DNA from: Patiria miniata
Lineage: Eukaryota > Echinodermata > Asteroidea > Valvatida > Asterinidae
Direction of reading: 5' to 3'
Length of the DNA: 64,000 bases
Assembly: GCF_015706575.1 (NCBI RefSeq)
Contig: NW_024037074.1
Location: forward strand, 5,642,001 to 5,706,000
The translations under genes and the position numbers were made by a program. Below the pieces are notes generated by a model, which was not told the DNA's origin, searched no databases, and worked only from the letters and a program-made list of their open reading frames with translations. This document shows positions 47,501-59,564 of this stretch, in pieces. Position 1 is the first letter of the stretch, and each line of letters starts with the position of its first letter.

Positions 47501-50500
47501 TACCATAGTATGGATGCAATACAGTAATCTGTAGAAAAAAAAGAAACGCAATAATATTAAAATTTTGTACTTTCTTTACCTGTCATATATTTAACATATA
47601 AATAAATATCAGTTTCATATACTTAGGAGAATGACAATTGCATTCCATAATACCATAGCGAATGAGTAAAAATCAAAATCATATCACACCCTTAAAATAC
47701 GTCAATATAGGCTGCGAGATGTGTAAATTGGATAGGGGTGCATTTCGAAATAAATAAGCCAATTTTCAAATCCAATTGGCCTTTCCAGAAAAAAACATCG
47801 ACAAGGAAAGAATCGATGACGAATTTCTACGAATGTCTTACGTTAGCCATATTCGACTCGAACTCGATGAGGTTCTTCATATCCTCCTTCGCTACTGTCT
47901 CGTCTGCGCCAAGAGCCACGGCGATGTCAATCATGTACTGGAGGTACGCTTTCCTCTCCTGAAAGAAAACGTTGGTGAAAAAAACGTAATTGTATGAAAT
48001 CATGAGACCATATGGAGGGCCCAAAACACAATCGGGCACAATTTCACCGTGCACTTTGCACTGAGTATTGCGACGATGACGGGACGCAGTCGTGGCAAGT
48101 TGGAGGGAACGCCCTCGTAACACTATATCAATGTGCTTGCAAAGACCTCCATGCATGGGGGCCGTGCCAAACGGAATTTGAAGAAACTTGCCATCAACTG
48201 GGATAATTTATGACTAACAAAGAGTTCAACGTGCTGGCAAATATAGGCAGCTGTTTGATTAGTATGGAAGGGAACAGGGGACATGCATCACCTACCTTCG
48301 AATAACTCTCATCCAAAAGGATCTTTATCCCCAATTCCTCAGAATAGTCTCGTTCGTCAATCTGGAGAAAACAAATGCAAATTAAAGTCGTTATCATAAA
48401 GATGCAGTGTCATAAATGGTGATACGTAAAACGTATTTTCAGTCTGTATTGTATCCGATGCGTATAGATACGCCTATACAGGGCGACCCAAAAAAATGCA
48501 ACCCTAAAACAATTGCCTTTGTCAAAAAACGTGATAGGTTAATTTTTATTTTTCGGATATCAGATTAAAGCTGAGAGCTTTTTCTTTCAAAGACTGAAAA
48601 ACAATCATGAAAATAGCTTATTGGGATGCTGAGAGAATGCCAATTATGTATAAGAAGTGATTTTCTTCCTGTACACAAACATTACCACATTAAGGGATTC
48701 ACACTGTATCTATTTGTGCATGTCCTAATACAAAGAACACGGCACCTACTATGACAAGAGAACAAATGAATTTCATGGAAATACCTTTTATTTTCTACCT
48801 GAACATTTCATCCTTTTTAGTCCTATTTCAAACATTTTCAGCATCATAAATATGTCAAAATACTAAAGAAATGCCACAAATGAAAGATAGTTGCACAGTG
48901 GGCTTACAGTAAAATGTTTCACTGTTTGAAGCTTTTGTGTACAAGATGAAAAATCACTTCCTTTACATAATTGGCATTTTCTCAGCAACCCAATGTGTTA
49001 TTTTCATGATTTTTTTTTTCAGTATTTGAAAAGGAAAAGAAGCTACCAGCTATAATCTGATATCCAAAACATAAAAATTCACCGATCACGTTTTTGGAAA
49101 AAGGCAAATATTTCAGGGTTGCATTTTTGGGGGTCACCCTGTATAACGCGCTCATGGAAAGGCTCATGGAAAGACTGCTTCATTTCTATTTCAACAATAC
49201 AGCTAAAGTCACCGCAATATCCAAAGCAATCTGAGCTTCTTGTGATTCACGTTTTCATTGTGTGGATAGAATCGCTCGCATATTAACACGTAATGGCAAA
49301 TAACGGGATTTTCCTTACCAAAGTCTTCACACCCCGCAAGTGCGTCTTCTCGATGCCGACCTTTGGTACCACGAAAAACGGAGTGGACGCCTGATAAAAA
49401 AAAAATTGCAAAAATACGTTACAACATGTCTGACGTCACGATGACGACATCGGGTGATTTTTGTTGATGATTTATTTATTTTTTGTTATTTCATTCTACT
49501 CACAAAATTTGACACTGTCTTTGCTCAGATCGACTCCATACTTGACACACAGAATAAGATCATATGACAAGTGCCGTCATCATGACGTAATTATGGGCAA
49601 ACACCTTTTTGTTAGATCATACATATTTGCACAAAAATATAGAAAATGTGTGACGTCATCATGACGTCATCATAATCCGATCGCTTTGAAACTTTGTGCG
49701 AATGTAAATAATAATACTAGTATTCAAAAAAATCTAAAAATTAATGTGGCCTGACGTTGCGAACTTAGCAAGTTCTTCTTCAGAGGCTAAAACAGAAATG
49801 ACAGAGGTACATACATTAACATGGGGGTGCACACAAACATGCAGGGCTGAAAGAAGAAACACAAAAGGAGGATTAGGTGTGAAAGGTGTGGAAAGATGCA
49901 GGGGAGGGTGGATGAGAGAGCAAAGAAACAAAGGGAGATGGCAAACCACAAGGGGTCTTGTGTGAACAGGGGAGGGACCAGAAAGGGGAAGGATCAAAGG
50001 TCACAGGGAGTGGGAACGGACAAAAGAGTGTGAGAGTGAAGGGATGATGTGGGGGGGGGAACAGTATTGAGGTGGAAAGGGATGAAAGATGGGGGAAGAT
50101 GGGTAAACACAAACAAGGAAGACCAGATGGATTATTTGTAACAGAAGACAATGGAGGAAGAAAAGGATTAATCATTTCCAAGTTGGATGTTGAGACCATG
50201 TGGTTGAATAGTTCGAAGACGATTCATCCACACTTTCTCTCTGCTGAGGCGAACTGAGTCCTTGCGATGGCCAAGAGATTCAATGCCCTGCAAAATCATA
50301 TCAGAAATGGAGTGGTTAGGCAGGTTGAAGTGATGACCAATAGGGGTGTCTAGTTTCTTGGTGTTGACCGTTGACCGGTGGGCATAGAAACGCTTCTTGA
50401 GCGTATTCTTAGTCTCACCTACATACTGCACTCAACAGACCCTGCAAGAAATGAGATATATGACATTAGAGGTGTTACAAGTGATGTTACCAATGGTTCT

Positions 50501-53500
50501 GTGGGTAGTGACAGAAGAGTGGCCAGAAAAGGAGTCAGACTCCTGGACATGAATCTGGCAGACAACACATCTGGAACTGCACTTGAAAGTACCATGCTGG
50601 GTGGGAGGGGATGCATCTAAGGAAGGGACTTCAGCTCGAACAATCAAGTCCCGTAGATTTCGAGGACGCCTGTAAGCCAATGTGGGGCCGTTGGGGATGG
50701 CGCGGGCAAGGCGATCTGAAGTATGGAGGATATGATGATTGTCGTTAGTGATCTTGCGAAGGGGAGGGAGATTGGGGTGAAACGTGGTAACCAAGGGAAT
50801 CATGGGTTTGGCCATGGCATCAGGGGCCTTTCAAAAATTTATACTTTTTAGCTACTATAGCAAAATATTATAATTTGCACTTTGTGCACGAAATTATACA
50901 TGACTGCGCTTCACATGACTGCAAATCGGCAAAAAAAAAATAAACTCACAAAAAAATCGTAATGCGGAAAACCCAAAACATGCAGAACCCAAACCCAAAT
51001 AAATATTTACAAAAATATGTATCACCAAAAATAATTATGACTGGGAAGCCCATTTATTAAACTATTTTTCAATTAAAAAAAATGATTTCAATTACTCCAC
51101 GTTAATTTTTTTATCATTTTTTAAACAAGGTAACCCCAAAATCAGTTTCGTCCAAAAAAGCAATGTATTGTGTGTTCTGACTGTTTGGGACAACAAAGAA
51201 AATGACACATAATACTTGATTCAACAACTGAAGTACACAAATATCTGTATTAACAACTCTGCTTAGTGCTTGGGCTTTGCAAAATCCTTTTTTTTTTAAG
51301 GGTGAGCCTTCAAAAGGACTTTGTTGAATATTTTTAACTTTTAAACTGAGGTTTTATCGCTGGTGATGTTTGAAGACAATTTGTGAAATCGCATTTAGTG
51401 ATAAAAAAAAAATAACGTGTAGAGCAACTGAAGTAAATTTTGCACTGAAAAGTAGTTAAATAAATGGGCTTCCAATGGTGCTCAATATTGTTTTAAATAT
51501 GAAATATATTTATTTGTGTTTGGGTTCCACTTTTTTTGACTCGCCCTGCACGATCTGTTTTCAGACATACATCGACCTCTAATCTTGTATGTCTTTGTGC
51601 TAATTTCACAGAGCGTTGATTTACATCAGCGTAGATTTATCGGTGAATAAACTACGTTGCACTTCAACTCTTCAATATCTAGCAAAGATATAGTCCCGAT
51701 TGTTTTGAAAATACAGGCATACTTTTTCCTATTACATGTAAATACAGACAATACTACAAATAATATTATACACTCTTTAATACCCGTCTCTTTTGAGGGT
51801 CAAAATGACATTCTATGAGTCACTTTTCAATACCACAAAACGCGGGAAGGAGTTATTTTGACACAAAAATCGTATTTTGGAAGGAGAAATGTGTCACTGT
51901 TCATTCTGACTCAGAAGAATGTCTGGTCAAATCGAACACGGAATCCGGGTCGAACTTGTGTGTCCTAAAGAGCTTACAGTCAACTTGTGCTTGGTCTTGT
52001 TGTTAGGATCGGTCACCGTGTCTATGTACACAATCATCTGTACGCCGTGTGTGCCCCTGAGGGCGGCCCAGAGTTTCTCGAAGTCGAAGGTGGTGGCGTT
52101 CCAGTTACCGCCGGCAGGGGTAGACCCCAGCACTGGCCAGCCGCCCAGCGAAGTCAGCACGTCCGTCAGAGGTTTGGCTCCCAACTCATTGATGGTGTCT
52201 GTTGGATAAGTGCGAAAACTGAAGTCTCAAATTGACTGTGTTATTGACTTGTTATCTTTATATAACTGAATAACTATAGATTTTTTTAAAGTTCAATCTA
52301 ACTGCTAACGATGCGCACAAATATCAACGACGTATTACAATCGCTAAAAAAATATGTGTGAGTACAGCCTGTCGTTGACATTAATAGAAGTCGTCATTGT
52401 TTTTTTGGGGGGGGGGTAGGGGTAAAAAGTTGTAAAGCAAATTCACTCTGATAATATTTTTTAAAGACAACTTCGTAATTTGAGTGTGATTCCTGTTCTA
52501 AATAGCCAAACTGATAATTCATAGATGGTGTCCTTTGCTTGGTAGATGAGACAACTTACCCAGATCTTCGCAAGACTGGTAGTCGTTCCTTATGATGTGA
52601 TACGACGAGGGTTCGCCGGCAATTGGGCTCCGTTCAAATAGAACTGATAAAGAAATGACCAACACGGCAGTTTTAATGACAAATTCTTGTACAGCGTACT
52701 CAAACAATCAGTAAAATATCACGACAATGACAACACTAGATCAGCGACGACATTCACCGATGACGCTACTGTCAATGAAGATGTCTGACTGATTTATACG
52801 GTGCTGCCATTGTCGCCCTTAAAATCTTTATGACAACATTAATGACGGCAGGAAAAGAACCGAAAGTGGGCGTGATTAAGATATTGATGGCAATGAAAAA
52901 AGATGGTGGTAATGTTGATGATAGAAACAAAGGCCATGATAATGACGGGGATGTGACGATGAGGGTGACATGTCACAGACACAATCAGTTAAAGGAGACA
53001 AATGTGAGAAGGTCGGATAAGATGACATTTAGGGGCATGAGTTACCTTTGAGCTTGTCCTTCAAATCGTCTCTCAGTGAACTGAAAACAGAGACTTTAAT
53101 CTGGTCCTCTGGTACGGTGTGTCGCTGGTTCCAGCCCCCGCAGGCGTACTCGAAGAAATTATCGCAGGGATTCACGCTCTGATTCATATTACTCAGGTAT
53201 GCATATGCTGTAGAAATGAAGAGACAACACGATATAAGACGTAAAACAAAATTTAAAACGTAAAACAAAATCTTGCCCAAGTTTCACATTTTCGTTGATG
53301 AACATCGGCAATTCAAAAGTGTTTTCTCACCAGTAATTACATCTTAGGTGGAAACTTGGTTCATTAAGTTCACACTTTTCCACAATGTGTCATTGCGGTC
53401 TCTCTGAACTGTGACATTCCTTCGGGGCAATAGTTGAAAGGGACTGTAGCTAGTGTCGGTCATGTTGTCACCCGTGTGACCTGGTCATTCAGATAATGTG

Positions 53501-54580
53501 CAGGGTATGATATCCCTGTCTTATTACCGGAGTCATAGCATTGCTTTGTCGTGCACGTCTCCCGATCCACGGGCACCGGTGGTTTATTTGCCTTCAGTTC
53601 GTCCAGCTTGGCGGCAATGTCGTTCTTCTGTACTGCGAAAACAACTGGAAAACACGTAAACAAACTCGTCAAATTCTGAAGACAAACATACAGTGCGACA
53701 GGCAGAATATTTTTTAAGAGGGGGGTGGTGGTCGGGGGGGGGGGGGTACCAGCATTTTATGTGAGCACCAAAGGCGGATCAACGACAAAATTTGCCCAAA
53801 TTTTCTTGGCCGAATGGCCAGCCGCCCCCCCCCCCCTCCCCGGCTATGCCACTGCGAACATACCAACGTCATCGAAACGTCGGGTTAATGGTGGCCCACT
53901 GCAGCTTATACAATGAATACACCCGTTGCTGATGTCAAATCTTTTAACTCGAGACCTTGCAAACATTCAAGTCTGATTAACAAAATAGCATCAGACAAAC
54001 CCAAACAAAATGTTTCAATATAGATCCTTTCCACCGTGTTCAAAGGGGAGTCGCCAGACCATGTTGCTTAGGAAATGTAATAGTGCTAAGCATGAGCCGT
54101 CTGAGAACCAGCCATGAACAATATGATACACTGCGTGACTAAATGGCTGGTAACCTGTCTTTGCTGAGCAACTTCTGTCTGAGCTTAGTAAAGTACAATG
54201 CTGAGCACGGTTGGTCCTTTGTAAATTTCCTTAAATTGCCGGTCTCTGTATCTGAGAAACCGGGGTGTTTCACGAAGAATTTCAAACAGTAAAATCTTAG
54301 TTATCAAACGGTAAGTGAGAATCAACCTTAGATTAATTAATCGCAAGTTTTTAATGGTTTCAGATTCATTGGTTTCATTAATTTTATCAATATTGTAAGG
54401 GTTTTCGACCCCCCCCCCCCGGAAAAAGCTCGATCTCTACTCACTTGTGGTAATCATTAGGGCGATGGTGACAGCAGCGAAGATTCCCACCAAAATAAAG
54501 GGAATTTTACTGGGCGACTTGGAGACGACAGAGTCCTCGCGCGCCAGCTGAGCCTTGGAAGTTGTAAGCTTATCCTTCAT
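38528..54580 (-). CDS. Neprilysin-like M13 zinc metallopeptidase, gene 2 (22 exons)
   Basis: Sister of gene 1 with the same exon plan. Exons (high-low): 54580-54445, 53644-53528, 53207-53046, 52643-52560, 52198-51978, 49390-49319, 48361-48296, 47958-47842, 47528-47463, 47112-46976, 46492-46270, 45773-45675, 45214-45137, 43498-43389, 43109-43048, 42122-42071, 41858-41791, 40983-40853, 40595-40530, 40181-40095, 39518-39442, 38630-38528. Phases agree and give 777 residues. The membrane anchor, CNxxxC-rich start, HEITH (614-618), E676xxxD680, N573-A574, H738 and R744 are all present. HGFDDFG and GENIADNGG are closer to the family norm than in gene 1. The substrate motif reads NAMY rather than NAYY or NAFY. 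The stop is one codon later than in gene 1, so the protein ends CKVWY; most M13 enzymes end in VW. Introns hold many insertions, including a Penelope-like remnant. The exon model is my own reading. Confidence 0.93.
41285..41633. mobile_element. hAT-type MITE in gene 2 intron 17
   Basis: Ends TCATGGGCGTCGCC and CGACGCCCAT are flanked by a perfect 8-bp direct repeat CTTTGCAC (41277-41284 and 41634-41641). Gene 1 has the empty site 'aacctttgcacgacat' near 24181. G and C tracts inside make several spurious frames. Confidence 0.85.
41747..41790 (-). pseudogene. Duplicated tail of the HEITH exon in gene 2
   Basis: Just after the donor of exon 17, the intron repeats the end of that exon (EITHGFDN, about 30 bases), with its own GTAAAC donor-like site, offset by 41 bases. 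The outer copy resembles gene 1 in its flanking intron, so the inner copy may be the added one. Use of the outer donor would add 41 bases and shift frame. Confidence 0.7.
41791..41858 (-). other. Gene 2 exon 17, zinc-site exon
   Basis: It encodes [19 protein letters not shown] and FDDF in the same phases as gene 1 exon 17. The donor is GTAAAT. It continues into exon 18 as GRRFDKDGN, matching the GRNFNKDGD stretch of neprilysin. Confidence 0.9.
42499..42695. mobile_element. Short inverted-repeat MITE, counterpart of 24847-25020
   Basis: It lies in the same intron of gene 2 as its relative in gene 1, with the same 'tcagattgat' and 'aagtgtcatttt' motifs and a TTTTAGAGTG end. Confidence 0.65.
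43805..44640 (+). mobile_element. tRNA-derived SINE carrying two nested MITEs
   Basis: Same SINE as 26305-26600. After 'ggtccaatggtt' a GGATCC-type piece is inserted (about 43827-44071, internally like 10960-11125, right end lost). A hAT-type element lies further on (44208-44497). SINE sequence continues between and after them and ends near a TAA repeat. Confidence 0.75.
44208..44497. mobile_element. hAT-type MITE nested in a SINE
   Basis: Ends CATGGGCGTCGC and GACGCCCATG are flanked by TACGAAGG (44200-44207) and TACAAAGG (44498-44505), an 8-bp duplication with one change. Internal A and G/C runs produce a lysine-rich open frame that is not a gene. Confidence 0.8.
44610..44965 (-). mobile_element. 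Second tRNA-derived SINE, opposite orientation
   Basis: On the minus strand the head reads TGGCCTCGTGG (box A region) and GGTTCGAGTCC (box B). It is followed by 'cccttgggcaaggcacttt' and a TAT-rich tail that meets the TAA repeat of the previous SINE. It is absent from gene 1. Confidence 0.8.
45836..46226. mobile_element. Inverted-repeat element in gene 2 intron 11
   Basis: 'CACTGGTAGTACTGCGCATG' at the left and the related inverted 'gcgcatgcccagtttacgtca' region at the right bound about 390 bp absent from gene 1. Ends are only partly conserved. Confidence 0.5.
48479..49141. mobile_element. TA-target foldback element (663 bp), mariner-like ends
   Basis: Ends CAGGGCGACCCAAAAAAATG and its mirror (...GGGGGTCACCCTG) are flanked by TA (48477-48478 and 49142-49143). 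Long subterminal inverted repeats (for example 'gccaattatgtataagaagt' and its mirror) fill most of the element. Gene 1 lacks it in this intron. It has no coding capacity. Confidence 0.8.
49741..50826 (-). mobile_element. Penelope-like retroelement remnant (linker plus GIY-YIG end)
   Basis: A minus-strand frame (50815-50432) reads [20 protein letters not shown], then [20 protein letters not shown], a CxxxCxxC cluster and [10 protein letters not shown]. Directly after it comes [14 protein letters not shown] with a downstream His, the GIY-YIG endonuclease motif. This order is typical of Penelope-like elements between and after the RT. The tail contains [12 protein letters not shown], also seen at the ends of such elements. 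The reverse transcriptase itself is missing and the frame is broken, so it is a dead 5'-truncated copy in gene 2 intron 5. Confidence 0.85.
50935..51555. mobile_element. Inverted-repeat element in gene 2 intron 5
   Basis: 'gaacccaaacccaaataaat' on the left mirrors 'atttatttgtgtttgggttc' on the right. Inner arms ('gggaagcccatttatt' and its mirror) continue the fold. The right end adjoins 'gactcgccctgca'. The left boundary is not precise. Confidence 0.6.
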
Positions 54581-55740
54581 GGTGGGGGCTTTACTCCAAA
54601 TTGATATGTGTTGTTCGGCAGAAGTTGAGGTGAGAGGCGTGGTTAGGGGAGTGGAAAGGGAGGTATGAGACTCCCCTACAATTGAAGTTTCAATTTGGAA
54701 ACTAAGACTCGATAAAAGTGTTGTCTTGCTTGGGTAATCAGTTGCAAGGGCTGTGGTAGATCGACCTCTGCTATATCAAGAAGTAGAAGAAGTCGTAAAT
54801 AAAAGTTTCATTCAACTTACACGCCTTGTGAATGTTGGAGCATATATGTAGCTGAATGGTTGGAGAGAAGGTAAAATCTGGCAGTCCTACAGCCAGTGGG
54901 GGAAGACATTTTGTGAGCTTTCTTTGCATAGCTGGTCACATGATCGCATACCACATGCACCTGTTGTGCCTTGTTGACAGAATGAACCTGTGACATGGGC
55001 CTCGTCTATGCTGAAAGTTCCAAATGCTAATTCTCTCTGGGAGATCGTTTTGTCCTGTGGGGGAGTTATCAGGGTTAGTGACCTGGGAACTGACAACTTG
55101 AACATAATGTTTCAAGGTCTGGTACACGATTCTTGGGGGGGGGTGTTTAACACGGGAGGGTCACATGGGTCAGAAACAAGGAAAAAACTCACGAAGACGG
55201 ATCCTACCACTAGTAATCTGTGAGATCTTGGCTGAGCTGAACGTCGTTCACACAACGGGCATGCAGCGGGACAAAAGTTGAGACCCTTGGACTTTTGGAG
55301 AGAAGTTTATGTTCAGCGTCAGATATGGATGAGGAGGAAAAAAGTCTATTCCTTCCTCCATGACTACAGTATTGGAAGAGGGTGGTGGTGTGGATTGGGG
55401 CCTGGGACGTCTGCGCGTTTATGTCTGCGGTGTTGTTGCTTGGCAAGCAAGCCACCAATCTTCTTGTTCCTCATGTTGGGATAAACAGAGTCAATGTTTA
55501 TAGATAGGCCCCTTTCAATCTCATCATCGAAATTCTTATTAATTTGTTGTGTTTCTCCTCCCAACCCGATATGCTTATGAGTCTCTACATGTTTGTTTCT
55601 TGTACCTCTGTCAGTTTGCCTCTGAAGAAGAATTTGTTAAGATCGCAACGTCAGGCCGCATTCAATTTTTAGATTTGTAGGTCAATCCAGTCAGAGTTTG
55701 CAGCAGTCTTTAATGCCATCGTTTGTTTTTAAGAATTATT
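54581..55740. other. 5' flank of peptidase gene 2
   Basis: It aligns with 34215-35440 upstream of gene 1, minus the hAT element there. At 55621-55670 it carries 'cctctgaagaagaatttgtt' and 'aacgtcaggccgcattc', a Penelope-like 3' tail in plus orientation. No clear core promoter motif is seen. Confidence 0.5.
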
Positions 55741-58016
55741 GTTCAACCAATACACATTTTTTTTTCATATCAAATGTGACTCATAATAAGAAATCCCTTT
55801 TCTACGATGTGAATTACTAGAAATTGAGCCAACCGCTCTGATTTGCTGAACTGCATGTATAGCTTGGCTCCTGAGACAATTTCTAGATGGCCTTCAACAT
55901 CTTGCAAGAATCAATCACACTGTGCAGACTGGCTGTGATGTTATTCGATAGGATCACCCTACAAGGTGCTTGGGTCGACCCGGTACGGTCTTAATGGGTC
56001 ACACCGTTGCCATAGCGACGCGTCTCCCCATTGCGTTAAAGGAGCACACACTGACAGCCTCGCTGGAAGATTTACAGTCTGCGAAACACACACTTTTTAT
56101 TGGGCATCACCGCATCAGAGAAATCCCAAGTTTAGAATGAGCAAGGATTGGTATAACAGATGTGTGGGTGATTTTGAGTGAAGGTATAGTCCCGAATACA
56201 AGATCATATGACGATTAAGTAAGATTTGAGGCTTTGCATGGTGGAGATACTAAATAATGAAAGGTTTGCGGAAACACCATGTGCGAATAATTTCTCAACT
56301 AAGAGAATGGTTCTGAAAAGAACCAGAGGTATAAACTCGACGTTCCGGTTAGTATGCTCTGATCGACCTCTCCTGAAAACGGTCAGAGCATACTGACCGG
56401 AACGTCGAGTTTATACCTCTGGTTCTTTTCAGAACCATTCTCTTAGTTGAGAAATTATTCGCACATGGTGTTTCCCGGCAAACCTTTCATTATCATGACG
56501 ATTGTTTTCAGTATACCATGGAGGGTAAAAAATACATTTAGCGGCCTATTGTTTATGTAAAAATGCATGCAGTCATTCATTAAAAAAACAACGTTCGTGC
56601 TCTACGGTAAAGTTTAACCTGTTCAGCAACATTTCAAAATGTTAGGAGCCAGAGATAATTTTAAGCTATATAATCTGAAAATGACGAAGTGTACACCTCA
56701 TATACCTTTTATGTGTAATTTTAGTTCGTGGAAGCCTGTTGAGCACAGCGGTCCCCTGTACTCGGTCATTGTTATCACTTCTCGATAATGTTGACACAAC
56801 GGAACAGACGATTATTATCATGAAACCTCGTGCGTCGAATGACTCCCATGTATCTGCATGGTGACCCTTTATGTTGTTGTTGTTGTTGTTGGAAGGAACA
56901 AGGACGAACTTGTTTTTTCATACTCATGATTTCTTGGGGTTTTCTTTTTAGGGAGGGGATGACTTTTGGATGGGGACTTGCAGGGCTGAGACTGCGGGGG
57001 GGGGGGGGGCTCGGGGACCTGGGAGAATAGGGGGGAATGGGTGTGCACTCAGTGGTTATGATAACGCTGAAAAGACTAATTTTACCTTCCCAAATTTTTA
57101 AATGAATGTTAACCAAGTTGGTTGTTGAGATTGTTCATAATTCCACCTCAGACTGTTACTTTGTATAAATCGTGTACTCTGTTTAATTTAAACTGGCTGT
57201 GGGGTTTTGAAGCTCTGGTTTCACAGAAAAATTGAACTCCCGAAATCATATTGTTGTTAATTTAATGGGTTTGGGGAGGGGGCAAATGTCCCTGCCCACC
57301 CTCGAAAAAAGATCAATCGGGAAAATGCTGGAAAATATAGAGGTGTTTTTTTTGGAGGGGGGGAAATATGTGCTTTGCCCCCCTCTAGAAAAAAATCCTG
57401 GCGACGCCCATGGTTCGCGGCAATTAATGCGTAATTTCTTGGAAATAAAAAAAATGCACTCATGATAATCTCCCAACACGATCCGGGAAAGCAACATAGG
57501 CCCTACGTCAGATGTTAGCTTGCAGGTCACGTGATTTGATTATTGTTTTCTTTTCTATTCTCGTTTCTATTTTTCGGGCGGAGAGCACGGCAATCACAAT
57601 CATCCCTTGAAAGAGGTAAAACAGATATTACGAAATAACGTGTGGACACCTCACGAAACTCAAAAGAGTCTGGTAAATATGGGTTGATATTTTGCCAGTG
57701 AGTTGGCCAAGGTACCAACTCTTGGGCAAATTCCTCCCAAAAATTGGGCAAGTGTTAACCGGATGAACTAACAATTGAAGTAGTTTCGTTCTAAATGTTG
57801 GTTAAATAACATTGCCAATAGTGTCTTACCCAACTTGTATAACCTAATGCAATAGCTTGACTAACAATAAAATAATATATGAGCTTCCAACATTCGTATA
57901 ATAATTTATCACATCCTGATTCAGCTAGTACAAAATGGGTAGGGGTTAAAATGTGAGAATGTTCGAACTTGGCATACAAACATATTGCTTCTTTAATTTA
58001 AAAAGTTGGGTTTTGA
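55740..58016. other. Start of unit 3: 3' flank of gene 3, distal part
   Basis: The first part (55740-56900) aligns with 18930-20100 and 35440-36350. From about 57120 to 59130 the sequence has no counterpart in units 1 and 2. A partial hAT-type MITE end (gacgcccatg) lies at about 57265-57412. No gene is recognised. Confidence 0.5.
56257..56490. mobile_element. Foldback element, near-perfect 234-bp palindrome
   Basis: Arms of about 105 bp from 'atgaaaggtttgcgg' mirror each other around a short loop near 56375. One arm of the same family is present at 33951-34012. Target duplication is not clear. Confidence 0.75.
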
Positions 58017-58525
58017 AGGGAATGTACATCATTGGCTTTTGCTGTAATTTTCAGAAATGAACTATTTGAGAGGTTAGTATAATAGATCAAATATCGTTAC
58101 ACTGACATTTTTGAAGTTTTGTGTTCGAAAAGGTTGGAAAAACAAAGAAAAACACAAATGATCAAGTAGTCTGGTTCCCTGACTCCACAAAAGATAAAAT
58201 GGACCAATTTATAGATGATGGAAAATTGTAAGGCAAGGGAACCAGTCTAGCTGGCCTGCACCCGTTCATGAACATGTAACCAATAGCAAACAAAATTTGG
58301 ACTGAAAAAATGGTAAATTTGGAGCAGTAGTTGAAAAATAGTTAGGTTTTTCCAACCACAGTTGGAAATGTTTACAAAAATACCATTTTCTTGAAAACGA
58401 CTTCACACCAGGTGCCATAATTTTACAAGATGCTTGAGACTGTCATTTACCAACATCCTAGTAAGGTATTTCGTAAAAACTTGGTAGTTTTATTTTTCGA
58501 TGTTTGCAAATGTTGTATATTCCCT
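58017..58525 (-). mobile_element. TTAA-target MITE, family copy 4
   Basis: This reverse-oriented 509-bp member has TTAA at 58526-58529 and a decayed TTGA at 58013-58016. Its interior is closest to the copy at 13316-13843. Confidence 0.75.
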
Positions 58526-58670
58526 TTAAACAGAACATTTCGACATTGCTTCCGACATCATTTCCCGATTCCCCATCTCGCACGAAATCCATGTCTTTTA
58601 AGATTTCATCAGTTTCGTTTTCTGAAGAAAACCGTTGCCTCTCAGAAGAAGGAAACATTTGTGAAGACAT
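58526..58670 (-). CDS. Possible N-terminal coding piece, unknown gene
   Basis: The minus-strand frame from ATG at 58670 reads MSSQMFPSSERQRF, then an acidic stretch with DEILKDMDFVRDGESGND, and runs into the MITE at 58525. Composition looks coding. The acidic start recalls DDE transposase N-termini, but I cannot name a family. It has no visible splice donor before the MITE, so it is probably broken. It lies in sequence unique to unit 3. Confidence 0.3.
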
Positions 58671-59182
58671 CTGGTCGAAGAGGTGTCATGGCGCCCTCTA
58701 TTGGTGGGAAACTCCCATTAATTGACGGCTTCCACACAAACAGAATTGTGATCTGAATAAACTATTTACTTTTCGAATAATGGACCACATTGAAGACTTG
58801 TTATTGGGAATTAATATGTTGAATTCCTTCTGTGAAGGATAAGATAACAGCGAAACACGAAGGCTGAATGACCGCGACACAATAGCAGAGTTCGACGAAC
58901 GAGGTTCATTGTCATATTTATTTACCCTGGACAAATATTTGTTATCAGTGAGGCATTTATAGGCCCGACGTCCACGAATGAAAATCAACAAGTTGTGTCT
59001 CTTTAAAACGCTCGATCGCTGAACTCTCAAGAACAAAACACTATCGGGGATCCGAGTCACCTTTCTGAAAATTGTCAAATGGCTTTTAATTAAAGTGTTT
59101 TCCTCTGGGTCATACAACGAATACCTCAAAAAATAGTGTTTCGTCAGACATCACTCCAAATTCCACAGAAGAATGTTCAGGC

Positions 59183-59564
59183 CAGTGGCGTCGCCAAGGG
59201 GGGGCCAGGGGGGGCATATGCCCCCCCTGGAAAACCTACTGCCCCCCCCCCGAGTGCCCCCCCCCCCATCAAATGCTGGTGCCCCCCCCCCCTATCCTCT
59301 GCAAAATTCTGCGCGTTGTTAAAATCATTACCTCAAAAAAAGCAATTTCTGGAGATATCTTCAGATCGAATTTAGCATCAAATGTGGCACCATTTTGCAT
59401 CTAGCCCATCCTCCGTATGCGAAAATTTTCCAAAGGGGAGGGGGGCCTTAGACCCCTCCCCCAGGACGGCGATCCGTATCCACCTAAGTGCCCCCCCCCC
59501 CCATCAAATGCTGGTGCCCCCCCCCCCTGTGCCCCCCAGACTGAAAAGTCTGGTGACGCCACTG
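59183..59564. mobile_element. hAT-type MITE in the 3' flank of gene 3
   Basis: Ends CAGTGGCGTCGCCA and TGGTGACGCCACTG are flanked by a perfect 8-bp direct repeat GTTCAGGC (59175-59182 and 59565-59572). Unit 2 shows the empty site 'gaatgtttaagcctaaac' near 37371. Proline-rich frames inside are C-tract artefacts. Confidence 0.9.

Noticed and set aside
58698-59129. 143-codon minus-strand frame
   Set aside because: No domain or repeat structure; composition is like random AT-rich sequence and no counterpart exists in other units.
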